A DNA stretch of 64,000 nt from Sphingomonas yabuuchiae (GTDB taxonomy: Bacteria; Pseudomonadota; Alphaproteobacteria; Sphingomonadales; Sphingomonadaceae), in assembly GCF_014199595.1 (NCBI RefSeq), contig NZ_JACHNX010000010.1, positions 1-64,000 on the forward strand, given 5' to 3'. Within the stretch, counting starts at the first letter, position 1, and every line of letters begins with the position of its first letter. The notes under the pieces are model-generated. The model made no database searches and was not told the origin of the DNA. It saw nothing but the letters and a program-made list of their open reading frames with translations. Below, in pieces: positions 39,068 to 47,689 of the stretch. Position numbers and translations under genes: made by a program.

Positions 39068-39787
39068 TCAATCGTCGCCGCGCGCCAGAGGGCGACCGAC
39101 CCGAACGCCCTCATGACGTTCCCAAAGGTCCGGCCGCCTTGACCGTGTATCCTCGCAAGCCCTGGCATGACGCCATTTTGCGATTTTCGCATGATCCCCC
39201 GATCGCAGCACTTCAGGGATCGTGCGCCCTTCCCACTCGGCGGGTCGGGTATATTGCGGATATTCGAGGAGGCCGCTTTCGAAGCTTTCCTCGACTCCAC
39301 TGGAAGCCGCGCCCATTACGCCGGGAAGCAGCCGAACGCAAGCGTCGAGCAGCACCAGCGCCCCCATCTCGCCGCCCGACAGGATATAGTCGCCGATCGA
39401 CACCTGTTCGATGCCGCGCGCGTCGAACAGGCGCTCGTCGAACCCCTCGAAACGGCCGCACAATATGGTGACGCCCGGCCCCGCCGCGATTTCGCGAACG
39501 CGCGGCTGGGTGAGCGGACGCCCGCGCGGCGTCATCGCCAGCACGGGCCGGTCGTCCGCCACCGAATCCACCGCCGCCGCCAGCACATCGGCGCGCAACA
39601 CCATACCGGCGCCGCCGCCCGCGGGAGTATCGTCGACCGAACGATGCTTGTCGGTCGCAAAGTCGCGGATCTGGACCGTCTCCAGCCCCCAGCGATCCTC
39701 GCGCAGCGCCCGCCCCGCCAGCGAATGGCCCAAGGGACCGGGAAACATCTCGGGATAGAGCGTCAATATCGTCGCGCGAAAGGTCAC
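39068..39787 (-). CDS. trmD: tRNA (guanine-N1-)-methyltransferase
   Basis: A 239-residue SPOUT enzyme: [55 protein letters not shown] and [26 protein letters not shown] are all canonical TrmD, including the trefoil-knot SAM site. It makes m1G37 in tRNAs reading CCN, CUN and CGG codons and is essential in many bacteria. It starts with GTG 39787, whose GTGA overlaps the stop of the vapC toxin gene, so its translation is probably coupled to the toxin. Confidence 0.96.
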   Translation of the reverse strand: MTFRATILTLYPEMFPGPLGHSLAGRALREDRWGLETVQIRDFATDKHRSVDDTPAGGGAGMVLRADVLAAAVDSVADDRPVLAMTPRGRPLTQPRVREIAAGPGVTILCGRFEGFDERLFDARGIEQVSIGDYILSGGEMGALVLLDACVRLLPGVMGAASSGVEESFESGLLEYPQYTRPAEWEGRTIPEVLRSGDHAKIAKWRHARACEDTRSRRPDLWERHEGVRVGRPLARGDD

Positions 39788-40158
39788 AGCGTCCAGTTCT
39801 CGATAGTCAGGCCGGGGATGTCGGCGAAGTCGGCTTCGTTATCGGTGATGACGGTGCTGCCCAGGCTGAGGGCATGGGCACCGAGCAGCCGGTCGAACCG
39901 TCCCCGTCGAAACGGAAGGGTCGCATAGCAGCGCGCCGCCGCTTCGTCGAACGGCAGGATCGGCATCTGCGTCGCCAACTGCTCCAGTTGCCGTTCCCGC
40001 GGCGGCTTGCCGTGACGGACACCCAGCGCCAATTCGGCGAAAACGATGCTGGACAATCCGATCTCTCCCACGGGCGTCGCCGCAACACGTTCCAGCAGAG
40101 CCGGATATTCCCCGGCAAACAGGAAAATGCAGCAATTGGTGTCGATCAGGTAGCGCAC
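39784..40158 (-). CDS. vapC: PIN-domain ribonuclease toxin (VapC type)
   Basis: A 124-residue PIN domain. MRYLIDTN has the first acidic residue (Asp6), FAELALG the Glu (about 42), [13 protein letters not shown] the third site and ITDNEADF the last Asp (about 106). VapC toxins cleave tRNA or rRNA. It is 4 bp after the AbrB-like antitoxin gene, and its stop overlaps the trmD start by 4 nt. Confidence 0.9.
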   Translation of the reverse strand: MRYLIDTNCCIFLFAGEYPALLERVAATPVGEIGLSSIVFAELALGVRHGKPPRERQLEQLATQMPILPFDEAAARCYATLPFRRGRFDRLLGAHALSLGSTVITDNEADFADIPGLTIENWTL

Positions 40159-40162
40159 TGCT

Positions 40163-40435
40163 TTATGCGTCCTTATCGTTCAGCAGGTGCCAGGGCCGCT
40201 CGGGATCGTCGAACTCGCGTTCTTCCCGTTCGATCGGCTTCAGCCACGGCATAGAGCCTGCGATGCCGGTCAGATCGATCGTCTTGGGCGGCGTCTGAAC
40301 GGGCTCGAACACATAACGCCCCTGCTCTTCGCGCAGCGTCATCTCCGTCCCCTCTGTCAGCCCCAGCGCGGCAGGCAAGCGAAGTGCAAGCGAATTGCCC
40401 GAGCGGAAGACCTTTGCCTGATAATCCTTGCCCAT
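40163..40435 (-). CDS. vapB: AbrB/SpoVT-fold antitoxin (VapB type)
   Basis: A 90-residue protein. The N-terminus YQAKVFRSGNSLALRLPAALGLTEGTEMTLREEQGRYVFEPV is a swapped-hairpin AbrB DNA-binding domain. The C-terminal 40 residues are polar and end in RPWHLLNDKDA, the part expected to clasp the toxin. ATG 40435 has GGAGG 4 nt upstream. Palindromic motifs just upstream (40445-40473) are likely its own operator. Confidence 0.88.
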   Translation of the reverse strand: MGKDYQAKVFRSGNSLALRLPAALGLTEGTEMTLREEQGRYVFEPVQTPPKTIDLTGIAGSMPWLKPIEREEREFDDPERPWHLLNDKDA

Positions 40436-40444
40436 AAAGCCTCC

Positions 40445-40473
40445 GTATATACATCGCGTATATACATGATGTA
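40445..40473 (-). promoter_or_regulatory. vapBC promoter/operator
   Basis: GTATATACAT occurs twice (40445-40454 and 40458-40467), followed by the palindrome TACAT-G-ATGTA (40463-40473). This AT-rich array ends 9 bp before the vapB start and is the expected autoregulatory site of an AbrB-type antitoxin. Confidence 0.65.
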
Positions 40474-40521
40474 CTGCGCGACGCCAAGGAACGTTGCGCT
40501 GATTGAGGCTTTGCCCCCGCC

Positions 40522-41430
40522 ATGGACGATTGCATCATCATTGGGGCGGGCCCCGCCGGGCTGACGGCCGCGATCTATCTGGCGCGCTATCACCTGCGCA
40601 TCCATATGTTCGACAGCGGATCGAGCCGGGCCGCGATGATCCCATGTACGCACAATCATGCCGGTTTCCCGGAAGGCATCAGCGGCAAGGCCTTGCTGTC
40701 ACGTATGCACGATCAGGCGCGTCGTTACGGCGCGCATTGCACGCCGCACCGGGTCTCGGCGATCCACCCCGAAAAAGGTCACTTCCGCGTCGTCACCGAT
40801 GAGGTCGAGTATCGCACCCGAACCGTCCTGCTCGCCACGGGCGTGGTCAATCACCGTCCCCGCAAGCTCCTGCCCGAGGTGCACGATCCGGCGCTGGAGC
40901 GTGGGCTGATCCGCTATTGCCCGGTTTGTGACGGCTATGAGGTCACCGACAAGCGGGTCGGCGTCATCGGCACCAGCGACCATGGCATGCGCGAGGCGCT
41001 GTTCCTGCGCGGGTTTACCAAAGACGTAACGCTGATCGCGCCCGATGCCGCGCATGACCTCGACCCGGCATGTGCCAAAGCGCTGGACGAAGCAGGCGTG
41101 TCACGCGTGGACGGCCCCTGCGGCGGCTGGGCAATCGAAGGCGAGCAAATCGCGCTCGACACGGCGAACGGGCGGATGCGCTTCGACAGCGTCTATCCGG
41201 CGATGGGCTCGCGTATCCGGTCGGAACTGGCGGTATCGGCAGGCGCGAAGGCGGACCCGAGCGGATGCCTGGAAGTCGACGACCATCAACGGACGTCGGT
41301 CCCCGGCCTGTTCGCGGCAGGGGATGTGGTGAAGGGGCTGGATCAGATCAGCCACGCCATGGGCGAGGCCGGAGTCGCGGCCACGACGATCCGCAACCTG
41401 CTGAACGAGCAATCGCCGATCAGGCGATGA
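40522..41430 (+). CDS. Thioredoxin-reductase-like NAD(P)/FAD oxidoreductase
   Basis: A 302-residue flavoprotein. [21 protein letters not shown] is the FAD-binding motif and [25 protein letters not shown] the C-terminal one. [10 protein letters not shown] has a CxxC pair (Cys133, Cys136) as in TrxB, though the NAD-binding motif is weak ([14 protein letters not shown]). It may be a thioredoxin-reductase relative acting on another disulfide or quinone. It lies on the opposite strand inside the rpsP-trmD operon region; its end overlaps rimM by 11 bp. Confidence 0.85.
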   Translation: MDDCIIIGAGPAGLTAAIYLARYHLRIHMFDSGSSRAAMIPCTHNHAGFPEGISGKALLSRMHDQARRYGAHCTPHRVSAIHPEKGHFRVVTDEVEYRTRTVLLATGVVNHRPRKLLPEVHDPALERGLIRYCPVCDGYEVTDKRVGVIGTSDHGMREALFLRGFTKDVTLIAPDAAHDLDPACAKALDEAGVSRVDGPCGGWAIEGEQIALDTANGRMRFDSVYPAMGSRIRSELAVSAGAKADPSGCLEVDDHQRTSVPGLFAAGDVVKGLDQISHAMGEAGVAATTIRNLLNEQSPIRR

Positions 41431-41980
41431 AGGCGCGTTCCACGATCAGGCGATCCTGATCCCATTCGGGCACGGCCTGCGCGTTCATCGGCACCATGAA
41501 CCGGCGGCCATCGGGACGTTCGATCTCGAGCACGTCGCCCGCGCCGAAATTCTCGATCAACGCGACATGGCCCAGTTCCTCGCCATCGCTGGCGATCGCG
41601 GACAGGCCTATAATGTCGGCATGATAATATTCGCCCTCTTCCAGCGGAGGCAGGGCGGAGCGCGGTACCGTCAGTTCCGTGCCGCGAAGCGCCTCGGCGG
41701 CGTTGCGGTCGGTGACCTCGGTGAAGCGTGCGATGACGCCGTTCGAACCGTCACGCGCCGACTTCAACGTCAGCGCGCCGTCATTGAACGAGCGATAGTC
41801 CGACAGGTCGTCGGCAAAGACCTTGAGCCGAACCTCGCCCGTAATGCCGTGCGCGCCGATGATGACGGCCAGCGTGACGTGCGGCTCACCCGTTGGGCGA
41901 GTTGCCGTCCCCGTTGGGGGCGTCGTCTCCGCCTTCGGCGGGGTCTGGCGCAGAGACGCCTTGGTTGGTCGCGTCGTCAT
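41420..41980 (-). CDS. rimM: 16S rRNA processing protein RimM
   Basis: A 186-residue protein. [28 protein letters not shown] begins the RimM N-domain; [36 protein letters not shown] and the C-terminal PRC-barrel end [14 protein letters not shown] follow. It helps fold the 30S head with S19. The first 34 residues (a Pro/Thr-rich run) are unusual; no other start lies between ATG 41980 and the conserved part. A small ORF in another frame overlaps this region. Confidence 0.92.
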   Translation of the reverse strand: MTTRPTKASLRQTPPKAETTPPTGTATRPTGEPHVTLAVIIGAHGITGEVRLKVFADDLSDYRSFNDGALTLKSARDGSNGVIARFTEVTDRNAAEALRGTELTVPRSALPPLEEGEYYHADIIGLSAIASDGEELGHVALIENFGAGDVLEIERPDGRRFMVPMNAQAVPEWDQDRLIVERAFIA

Positions 41981-42026
41981 GGTCGTCGGGTGCGGTCCGG
42001 GGATCGGGTTCGGTCGGCGGGGTCAT
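41886..42026 (-). CDS. Possible small acidic ORF overlapping the rimM 5' end
   Basis: A 46-codon frame, rich in Asp/Pro/Gly, starts at ATG 42026 with AGGAG 8 nt upstream, a better ribosome site than that of rimM itself. It ends with TGA exactly where the conserved rimM sequence begins, in another frame. It may be a leader peptide coupling translation into rimM, or a sign that rimM starts by frameshift from this frame. No homology can be claimed. Confidence 0.35.
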   Translation of the reverse strand: MTPPTEPDPRTAPDDHDDATNQGVSAPDPAEGGDDAPNGDGNSPNG

Positions 42027-42132
42027 GCGCATATCTCCTGAAGCCATTGGCTTTGGAAACGCATGACCCCGTATCCGGTGCCTTGCCCTGCCCCGATCGC
42101 GATCGACCGAGGCAGCGCAAAGCCGAAAGCCA

Positions 42133-42519
42133 TTAGGCCTCGGCGGTCTCTTCGGCCGGAGCGTTGGCGGCTTCCTGAGCAGCCTTCAGCTTCTCGGCAC
42201 GCTCTTCGGCGCGCTCGGTGGCCTTTTCGCCCGGCTTCGCCTTGTTCGGGTTGTTGCGAGCGGCGCGCTCACGGACACCGGCGGCGTCCAGGAAGCGGGC
42301 GACGCGGTCGGTCGGCTGCGCGCCATTGGCGAGCCAGTGCTTCGCGCGCTCGGCGTCGAGCTGCACGCGCTGGTCGTTGTCCTTGGCGAGGAGCGGGTTG
42401 TAGTTGCCGATCTTCTCGATGAACTTGCCGTCGCGCGGCGCACGGGCGTCGGCCACCACGATGCGGTAGTAAGGGCGCTTCTTGGAGCCACCACGCGACA
42501 GACGAATGCTGAGAGCCAT
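42133..42519 (-). CDS. rpsP: 30S ribosomal protein S16
   Basis: A 128-residue protein. [24 protein letters not shown] and [13 protein letters not shown] are the S16 signature. The Ala/Glu/Lys-rich C-terminal tail of about 45 residues is common in alphaproteobacteria. First gene of the ribosome operon, 58 bp after the end of ffh on the same strand. Confidence 0.97.
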   Translation of the reverse strand: MALSIRLSRGGSKKRPYYRIVVADARAPRDGKFIEKIGNYNPLLAKDNDQRVQLDAERAKHWLANGAQPTDRVARFLDAAGVRERAARNNPNKAKPGEKATERAEERAEKLKAAQEAANAPAEETAEA

Positions 42520-42577
42520 TATATAGTCCTTGGAGTTAAACGTTCAAAATTACCGGCCATTCCGTCCGGCGCGGGGG

Positions 42578-44101
42578 TTATTTTTTCTTCAGAAGATTTT
42601 CGAAGCCGGGGGGCAGTTTCGGCATGCCCTCGGGCAGCTTGCCGCCGCCCGCACCCATGCCCCCGATGCCCGGCAGGCCGCTACCGCCACCTGCCTTGTT
42701 GAGCATCTCGCCCATCTGCGGACCGCCCAGTGCATTGCCCAGGCCGCCAAGGCCGCCCTTGCCGAGCATGGCCATCATGCCCTTGATGCCGCCCATCTTC
42801 TTGATCTTCTTCATCGCCGTGGCCATTTCCTGATGCATCTTCAGGAGCTTGTTCACGTCCTGCACCGTGGTGCCGGAACCCTTGGCGATACGGATCTTGC
42901 GCTTGGCGTTGACCAGCTCGGGCTTGGCCCGCTCCTTGACCGTCATCGACGTGATGATCGCGTCCATGCGGAGCAGGATTTTGTCGCCACCGGCATCGTT
43001 GAGCGCGTTCTGCGCCTTCTTCATGCCCGGCATCATGCCTGCCAGCGCACCCAGCCCGCCCATGCGGCGCATCTGGGCCAGCTGGCCGCGCAGGTCGTTC
43101 AGATCGAACTGACCCTTGGCCATTTTCATGGCCATGCGCTCGGCATCTTCCTGCTGGATCGTCTCGGCGGCGCGCTCGACCAGCGACACGACGTCGCCCA
43201 TGCCGAGGATGCGGCCCGCGACACGCTCCGGATGGAAGGCCTCCAGCGCGTCCATCTTTTCGCCGACACCGGCGAACTTGATGGGCTTGCCGGTGACCGC
43301 GCGCATCGACAGCGCCGCACCACCGCGCGCATCGCCGTCCATACGGGTCAGCACCACGCCGGTCAGCGGCACCTGCTCCGAGAAGCTGGTCGCGACGTTC
43401 ACCGCGTCCTGACCGGTCAGCGAGTCGACGACGAGCAGGATTTCCTGCGGCTGGGCGATCTGCGCCACCGCCTTCATCTCGTCCATCAGCGCCTGGTCGA
43501 CGTGCAGACGACCGGCGGTGTCGAGCATCAGCACGTCATAGCCCTGCAGCTTGGCAGCCTGGAGCGCGCGGCGCGCGATCTCGACCGGCTGCTGACCCGC
43601 GATGATCGGCAGGGTCGACACCTCGACCTGCGTGCCGAGCGTTGCCAGCTGCTCCTGCGCGGCGGGGCGATTGACGTCGAGCGACGCCATCAGCACCTTC
43701 TTGCGATCACGGCCCATCGCACCGCTCGACAGGCGGCGGGCGATCTTGGCGGTGGTCGTGGTCTTACCCGAGCCCTGAAGACCGACCATCATCACGACGG
43801 CGGGCGGCGTGACGTCGAGCAGCAGCTCGCTGGCATCGGCGCCCAGCATCGCGACCAGCGCGTCATGGACGATCTTGACGACCTGCTGACCCGGCGTGAT
43901 CGAACGCAGGACGTTCTGGCCGATCGCCTGTTCGGTGACCTTGTCGACGAAGTCGCGCGCGACGGGCAGCGCCACGTCGGCTTCCAGCAATGCCACGCGC
44001 ACTTCGCGCATCGCGGTGCGGACATCCGCCTCGGTCAGCGCGCCACGGCCGCGAAGGCGGTCGAATACGCCGCCAAGCCGATCGCTCAAGCTGTCGAACA
44101 T
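42578..44101 (-). CDS. ffh: Signal recognition particle protein Ffh (SRP54)
   Basis: A 507-residue GTPase. The N domain is followed by the G domain: GLQGSGKTTTTAKIARRL (G1), DTAGRLHVDQALM (G3), TRMDGDARGGAALS (G4). The M domain is Met-rich and ends in a Gly-rich tail with PPGFENLLKKK. It binds signal peptides and the 4.5S RNA, and docks on FtsY, encoded at 47.7 kb. The 253-bp gap upstream to the divergent GGDEF-EAL gene has short GC-rich inverted repeats (around 44170-44219) but no gene that I can see. Confidence 0.97.
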   Translation of the reverse strand: MFDSLSDRLGGVFDRLRGRGALTEADVRTAMREVRVALLEADVALPVARDFVDKVTEQAIGQNVLRSITPGQQVVKIVHDALVAMLGADASELLLDVTPPAVVMMVGLQGSGKTTTTAKIARRLSSGAMGRDRKKVLMASLDVNRPAAQEQLATLGTQVEVSTLPIIAGQQPVEIARRALQAAKLQGYDVLMLDTAGRLHVDQALMDEMKAVAQIAQPQEILLVVDSLTGQDAVNVATSFSEQVPLTGVVLTRMDGDARGGAALSMRAVTGKPIKFAGVGEKMDALEAFHPERVAGRILGMGDVVSLVERAAETIQQEDAERMAMKMAKGQFDLNDLRGQLAQMRRMGGLGALAGMMPGMKKAQNALNDAGGDKILLRMDAIITSMTVKERAKPELVNAKRKIRIAKGSGTTVQDVNKLLKMHQEMATAMKKIKKMGGIKGMMAMLGKGGLGGLGNALGGPQMGEMLNKAGGGSGLPGIGGMGAGGGKLPEGMPKLPPGFENLLKKK

Positions 44102-44354
44102 CGCCTCACCTCGTCAAACCCGAGCCGGAGAGTCCGGCCCAAAAACTCGTGTCGCGCCGCCAAACGCAAAAGCGCCGGCGGGCGAAACCTCGCCGGCCAG
44201 CGTGCACCCTTGGGCGCTTCACCTTCACATTCCGAAACGGAACTTGGGTGCGCTCTTATGAGAAAATGGCGACGGGTGCAAGTCGAACGCAACCAGCCCC
44301 GATCCGGCGCACGCGTTAACCTATTGTACACTCCTGACATGCGACCGCTATGCC

Positions 44355-45896
44355 ATGTCCGGGTCGCGCCAGCCTGTTGCCAATATCCCTGCTTCTGCGG
44401 GCCTTACGGGCGCGGCGGTGGCGATTGGCATCGCGTTGCTGGCGGCGGCGATCGTCCTGATCCAGCTGGGCCTGACCCTTCCGGCGAAACTTTTGCTGTC
44501 CGCGACGGCCGTCGCTGCCGTCCTCGTCCATTGGCGCCTTCCCGCGTCTTCGGCCCGCTCGCCCGATGTCGAGCAGATCGACCCGCTGACCGGGCTGACG
44601 AATCGCCGCTATTTCCACGATGTCGGGCAGGCGATGATCGAGAATGTGCAGCGCCGCCAGCGCGGCATTGCACTGATGCTCGTCGATATCGATCGTTTCC
44701 GCGCCATCGCCGGGTCGCTGGGCCATGAAGCCGGCGACCTGCTGCTCCGCCATGTTGCCAAGACCATCCGCGACGAAGCGCCGTCCGAGGCGATCGTCGC
44801 ACGGTTCGAGAGCGATTGCTTCGGCTGCCTCATCCCCTTCGACCCGCGCGGCCGCGACCGGATCGAACGGCTGGCCGAACGGCTGGCGGTGCGACTCGGC
44901 CAGCCGGTGAAGCTGGTCGATCAGGAACTGACGCCGCGCGCCGCCATTGCGCTGACCCGCATCGACGACGGGGCCGCGACGGTCGACCGGCTGGTCCGCC
45001 AGGCCGATCTGGCTCTGATCGCCGCCAAGGCGCGCAGCGACGGCAAGCCGCTCTGGTTCGCCCCCGCGATGGAAGAGGCGATGGCCGAGCGTAACGCCAT
45101 CATCACCGACCTGCGCGCCGCCCTGGCGAATGGCGATATCCAGCCCCGGTTCGAGGCGCAGGTCGATCTGGGCACCGCGCGCCTGACCGGGTTCGAGGTG
45201 TCGGGCTATTGGGATCATCCCAGCCTGGGTCCCATGACCGCCGAACGCTTCATGCCCGTCGCCGAAGCCTGCGGCCTGTCGGGCGAGGTCTCCTTGTCAC
45301 TGATGCGGCAGGCGATGGCCGCCGCGCGCGACTGGGACCCGTCGATCACCCTGTCGATCCCGCTCGCCGCTTCGCAATTCCAGGATGCCTGGCTGGCGCA
45401 GAAGGTCATCAAGACGCTGACCGAGTGCGGTTTCCCCGCGCACCGGCTGGAAATCGAGATTACCGAAAATGCGTTGTTCGCCAATCTGGCGCTGGCGCAG
45501 TCGATCGTCATCAGCCTGAAGAACCAGGGCATCGCCCTGGCGCTCGATGCGTTCGGGCGCGGTTATTCCAGCCTGGCGCATTTGCGCGCCCTGCCCTTCG
45601 ACCGGGTTCGGATCGATCCGAACTTCATCCGCAACATGGCGGCCGACCCGGATTGCTGTGCCATCGTCACCGCCATCGTCCATCTGGGCGACAGTCTGCA
45701 CCTGCCGATCGCCGCCAAGGGCGTGCGAGACCTGGATATCGAGATGCGGCTGCGCGACATCGGCTGCTCGCACGGACAGGGCTCGCTCTATGGTCCGCCG
45801 CTCGATCTGGCGCAGGTGCGTCAGATGCTGGCGGAAAAGCGGCTGCTCGCGGGCATCTCGCCCTCCTCATTCACCATCCCGCGTCTGGCTGGCTGA
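44355..45896 (+). CDS. Membrane-anchored GGDEF-EAL protein with degenerate active sites
   Basis: A 513-residue protein with two N-terminal TM segments (about residues 17-60), then DPLTGLTNRRYFHDV starting the GGDEF domain. Where GG(D/E)EF is expected it reads ARFESDCFG (residues 149-157). The EAL domain starts with FEVSGYW in place of EALLRW; IEITENAL is retained, but LDAFGRGYSS has lost one Asp of DDFG. It is probably not an active cyclase or phosphodiesterase and may bind c-di-GMP or partners, as LapD does. Convergent overlap of 26 bp with DUF924. Confidence 0.85.
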   Translation: MSGSRQPVANIPASAGLTGAAVAIGIALLAAAIVLIQLGLTLPAKLLLSATAVAAVLVHWRLPASSARSPDVEQIDPLTGLTNRRYFHDVGQAMIENVQRRQRGIALMLVDIDRFRAIAGSLGHEAGDLLLRHVAKTIRDEAPSEAIVARFESDCFGCLIPFDPRGRDRIERLAERLAVRLGQPVKLVDQELTPRAAIALTRIDDGAATVDRLVRQADLALIAAKARSDGKPLWFAPAMEEAMAERNAIITDLRAALANGDIQPRFEAQVDLGTARLTGFEVSGYWDHPSLGPMTAERFMPVAEACGLSGEVSLSLMRQAMAAARDWDPSITLSIPLAASQFQDAWLAQKVIKTLTECGFPAHRLEIEITENALFANLALAQSIVISLKNQGIALALDAFGRGYSSLAHLRALPFDRVRIDPNFIRNMAADPDCCAIVTAIVHLGDSLHLPIAAKGVRDLDIEMRLRDIGCSHGQGSLYGPPLDLAQVRQMLAEKRLLAGISPSSFTIPRLAG

Positions 45897-46428
45897 GATA
45901 GTCGCGTTCCGCCTCGGTCGAGGCTCGGCCCAGCGCCGCATTGCGACTGGGATAACGCCCGTAAAGCCGGATGACGTCGCGATGATCGCGGGCGAAGAAG
46001 AGGTTCTCCGCGCGTCCCAATTCAGTGAATTTCGCGACGCTCAAATCCTGCATCGCACGGGACTCGGCATGCATCAGCGGCATATAGATAAAGGCGAGCC
46101 GTTCGGGCGGATAGCGATCCTCCCATCCCGCATCGATTGCGCCCAGGCACAGTTCCAGCGCCAGCGGATCGGCGGCATAGGCCTGCGCCGAGCCGCGATG
46201 CAGATTGCGCGAAAACTGGTCGAGCAGCAGGATCGCCGCCAGCAGTGTATCGGGATCATCCCGCCAGCCGATCGCCTCGGTCGCCAGCACCTGATCGCGC
46301 AGCACACCGAACCGCTCGGCGATCACCCGGTCGAGCGCATCGTCCCTGGCAAAATGCTTTTCGGGTGGCAGGGCGAACCAGAAGTCGATTATGTCCCGCG
46401 CCTCCGCGTGGACACGTCGTTCATCCAT
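45871..46428 (-). CDS. DUF924-family protein
   Basis: About 185 residues. ARDIIDFWFALPPEKHFARDDALD, ATEAIGWRDDPDTLLAAILLLDQFSRNLHRGSAQAYAADPLALEL and YMPLMHAESRAMQDLSV are the DUF924 motifs, an all-helical TPR-like fold of unknown function. I took ATG 46428; ATG 46446 is also possible, preceded by GGGGA, and would overlap the divergent mtaB start. Confidence 0.85.
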   Translation of the reverse strand: MDERRVHAEARDIIDFWFALPPEKHFARDDALDRVIAERFGVLRDQVLATEAIGWRDDPDTLLAAILLLDQFSRNLHRGSAQAYAADPLALELCLGAIDAGWEDRYPPERLAFIYMPLMHAESRAMQDLSVAKFTELGRAENLFFARDHRDVIRLYGRYPSRNAALGRASTEAERDYLSQPDAGW

Positions 46429-46444
46429 CCCTAGATCAGCAGCC

Positions 46445-47689
46445 ATGTCGTCCCCATCCGGGCCCGAGATCATCAGTCTGGGCTGCCGCCTCAACATCGC
46501 CGAGAGCGAAACGATCCGCGCGCTGGCCGCCGGGCGGGAGGACTTGGTCGTCGTCAACAGCTGCGCCGTGACCAACGAAGCAGTGAAGCAAACCCGCGTC
46601 GCCATCCGCCGCGCGGCCAAGGCGCGGCCAGACGCCCAGATCGTCGTGACGGGATGCGCCGCGCAGATCGATCCGGCCAGCTTCGCCGCCATGCCCGAGG
46701 TCGCGCGCGTGCTGGGCAATGTCGACAAGCTGCGCCCCGAAAGCTGGGCCTCGGCCGAACCGATGCTGGTCACCGATATGTCGCGCGTGGTCGAGACCGC
46801 GCCGCATCTGGTGTCGGCCTTTGCGGGCCATGCACGAGCGTTCGTCGAGGTCCAGAATGGCTGCGACCACGCTTGCACCTTCTGCATCATCCCGACCGGG
46901 CGCGGCCCCAGCCGTTCGGTGCCAGCCGGGCTGGTGATCGATCGCATCGCGCGCGCCATCGAACTGGGGCATCGGGAGGTCGTACTCACCGGCGTCGACC
47001 TGACCAGCTATGGCCATGACCTGCCGGGCCAGCCGAGTTTGGGCCTGCTGGTCGAGCGTATCCTGACCCATGTCCCCACCCTCCCCCGGCTGCGGCTGTC
47101 GTCGCTCGACTCGATCGAGATCGACGACCGTTTGTTCGAGCTGGTGACGGGTGAGGCGAGGGTGATGCCGCATCTGCATCTGTCGCTCCAGGCGGGCAAC
47201 GACCTGATCCTCAAGCGGATGAAGCGCCGCCACAGCCGCGCCCAGTCGGTCGCCATCGTCGAGCGGCTGCTGACCGCACGGCCCGAGATCGCGATCGGTG
47301 CGGACCTGATCGCGGGCTTCCCGACCGAGGATGAGGCGATGGCGGCGGACACGCTGGCGCTGATCGACGACGCCCATATCGTCCACGCGCATATCTTTCC
47401 CTATTCGGCGCGCGACGGCACGCCCGCCGCCCGGATGCCGCAGGTGCCGCACCCGCTCCGTCGCGAACGCGCCGCCCGCCTGCGCGAGGCTGCCGCGCGT
47501 CGCCGCCGCGACTGGCTGGCCACGCAGATCGGTGCGACCCGTGACGTGCTGGTCGAGCGGCCGGGCACGCGCGGCCACGCGCCCGACTTCGCCGACATTC
47601 ATTTTTCCCCCGCCGCCGAACCGGGCAGCATCGCCCGCGTTCGGGTCACGGCGGCGACCGAAACCCATCTGATCGGACAATTGGCATGA
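46445..47689 (+). CDS. mtaB: tRNA t6A37 methylthiotransferase MtaB
   Basis: A 414-residue radical-SAM enzyme. The N-terminal MTTase domain has ISLGCRLN, VVNSCAVT and GCAAQID (three Cys of one [4Fe-4S] cluster); NGCDHACTFCIIPTGRG is the CxxxCxxC of the radical-SAM cluster. It converts t6A to ms2t6A at tRNA position 37. ATG 46445. Its stop overlaps the ftsY start as ATGA, giving the coupled run mtaB-ftsY-ispZ. Confidence 0.93.
   Translation: MSSPSGPEIISLGCRLNIAESETIRALAAGREDLVVVNSCAVTNEAVKQTRVAIRRAAKARPDAQIVVTGCAAQIDPASFAAMPEVARVLGNVDKLRPESWASAEPMLVTDMSRVVETAPHLVSAFAGHARAFVEVQNGCDHACTFCIIPTGRGPSRSVPAGLVIDRIARAIELGHREVVLTGVDLTSYGHDLPGQPSLGLLVERILTHVPTLPRLRLSSLDSIEIDDRLFELVTGEARVMPHLHLSLQAGNDLILKRMKRRHSRAQSVAIVERLLTARPEIAIGADLIAGFPTEDEAMAADTLALIDDAHIVHAHIFPYSARDGTPAARMPQVPHPLRRERAARLREAAARRRRDWLATQIGATRDVLVERPGTRGHAPDFADIHFSPAAEPGSIARVRVTAATETHLIGQLA

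Noticed and set aside
39784-40473. vapBC as part of a larger genomic island
   Set aside because: No integrase, tRNA, IS or composition shift is visible around it; only the toxin-antitoxin pair and a flavoprotein interrupt the operon.
44102-44354. Possible 4.5S SRP RNA upstream of ffh
   Set aside because: Short inverted repeats exist, but the conserved GGAAGCA-type loop of SRP RNA could not be found on either strand.
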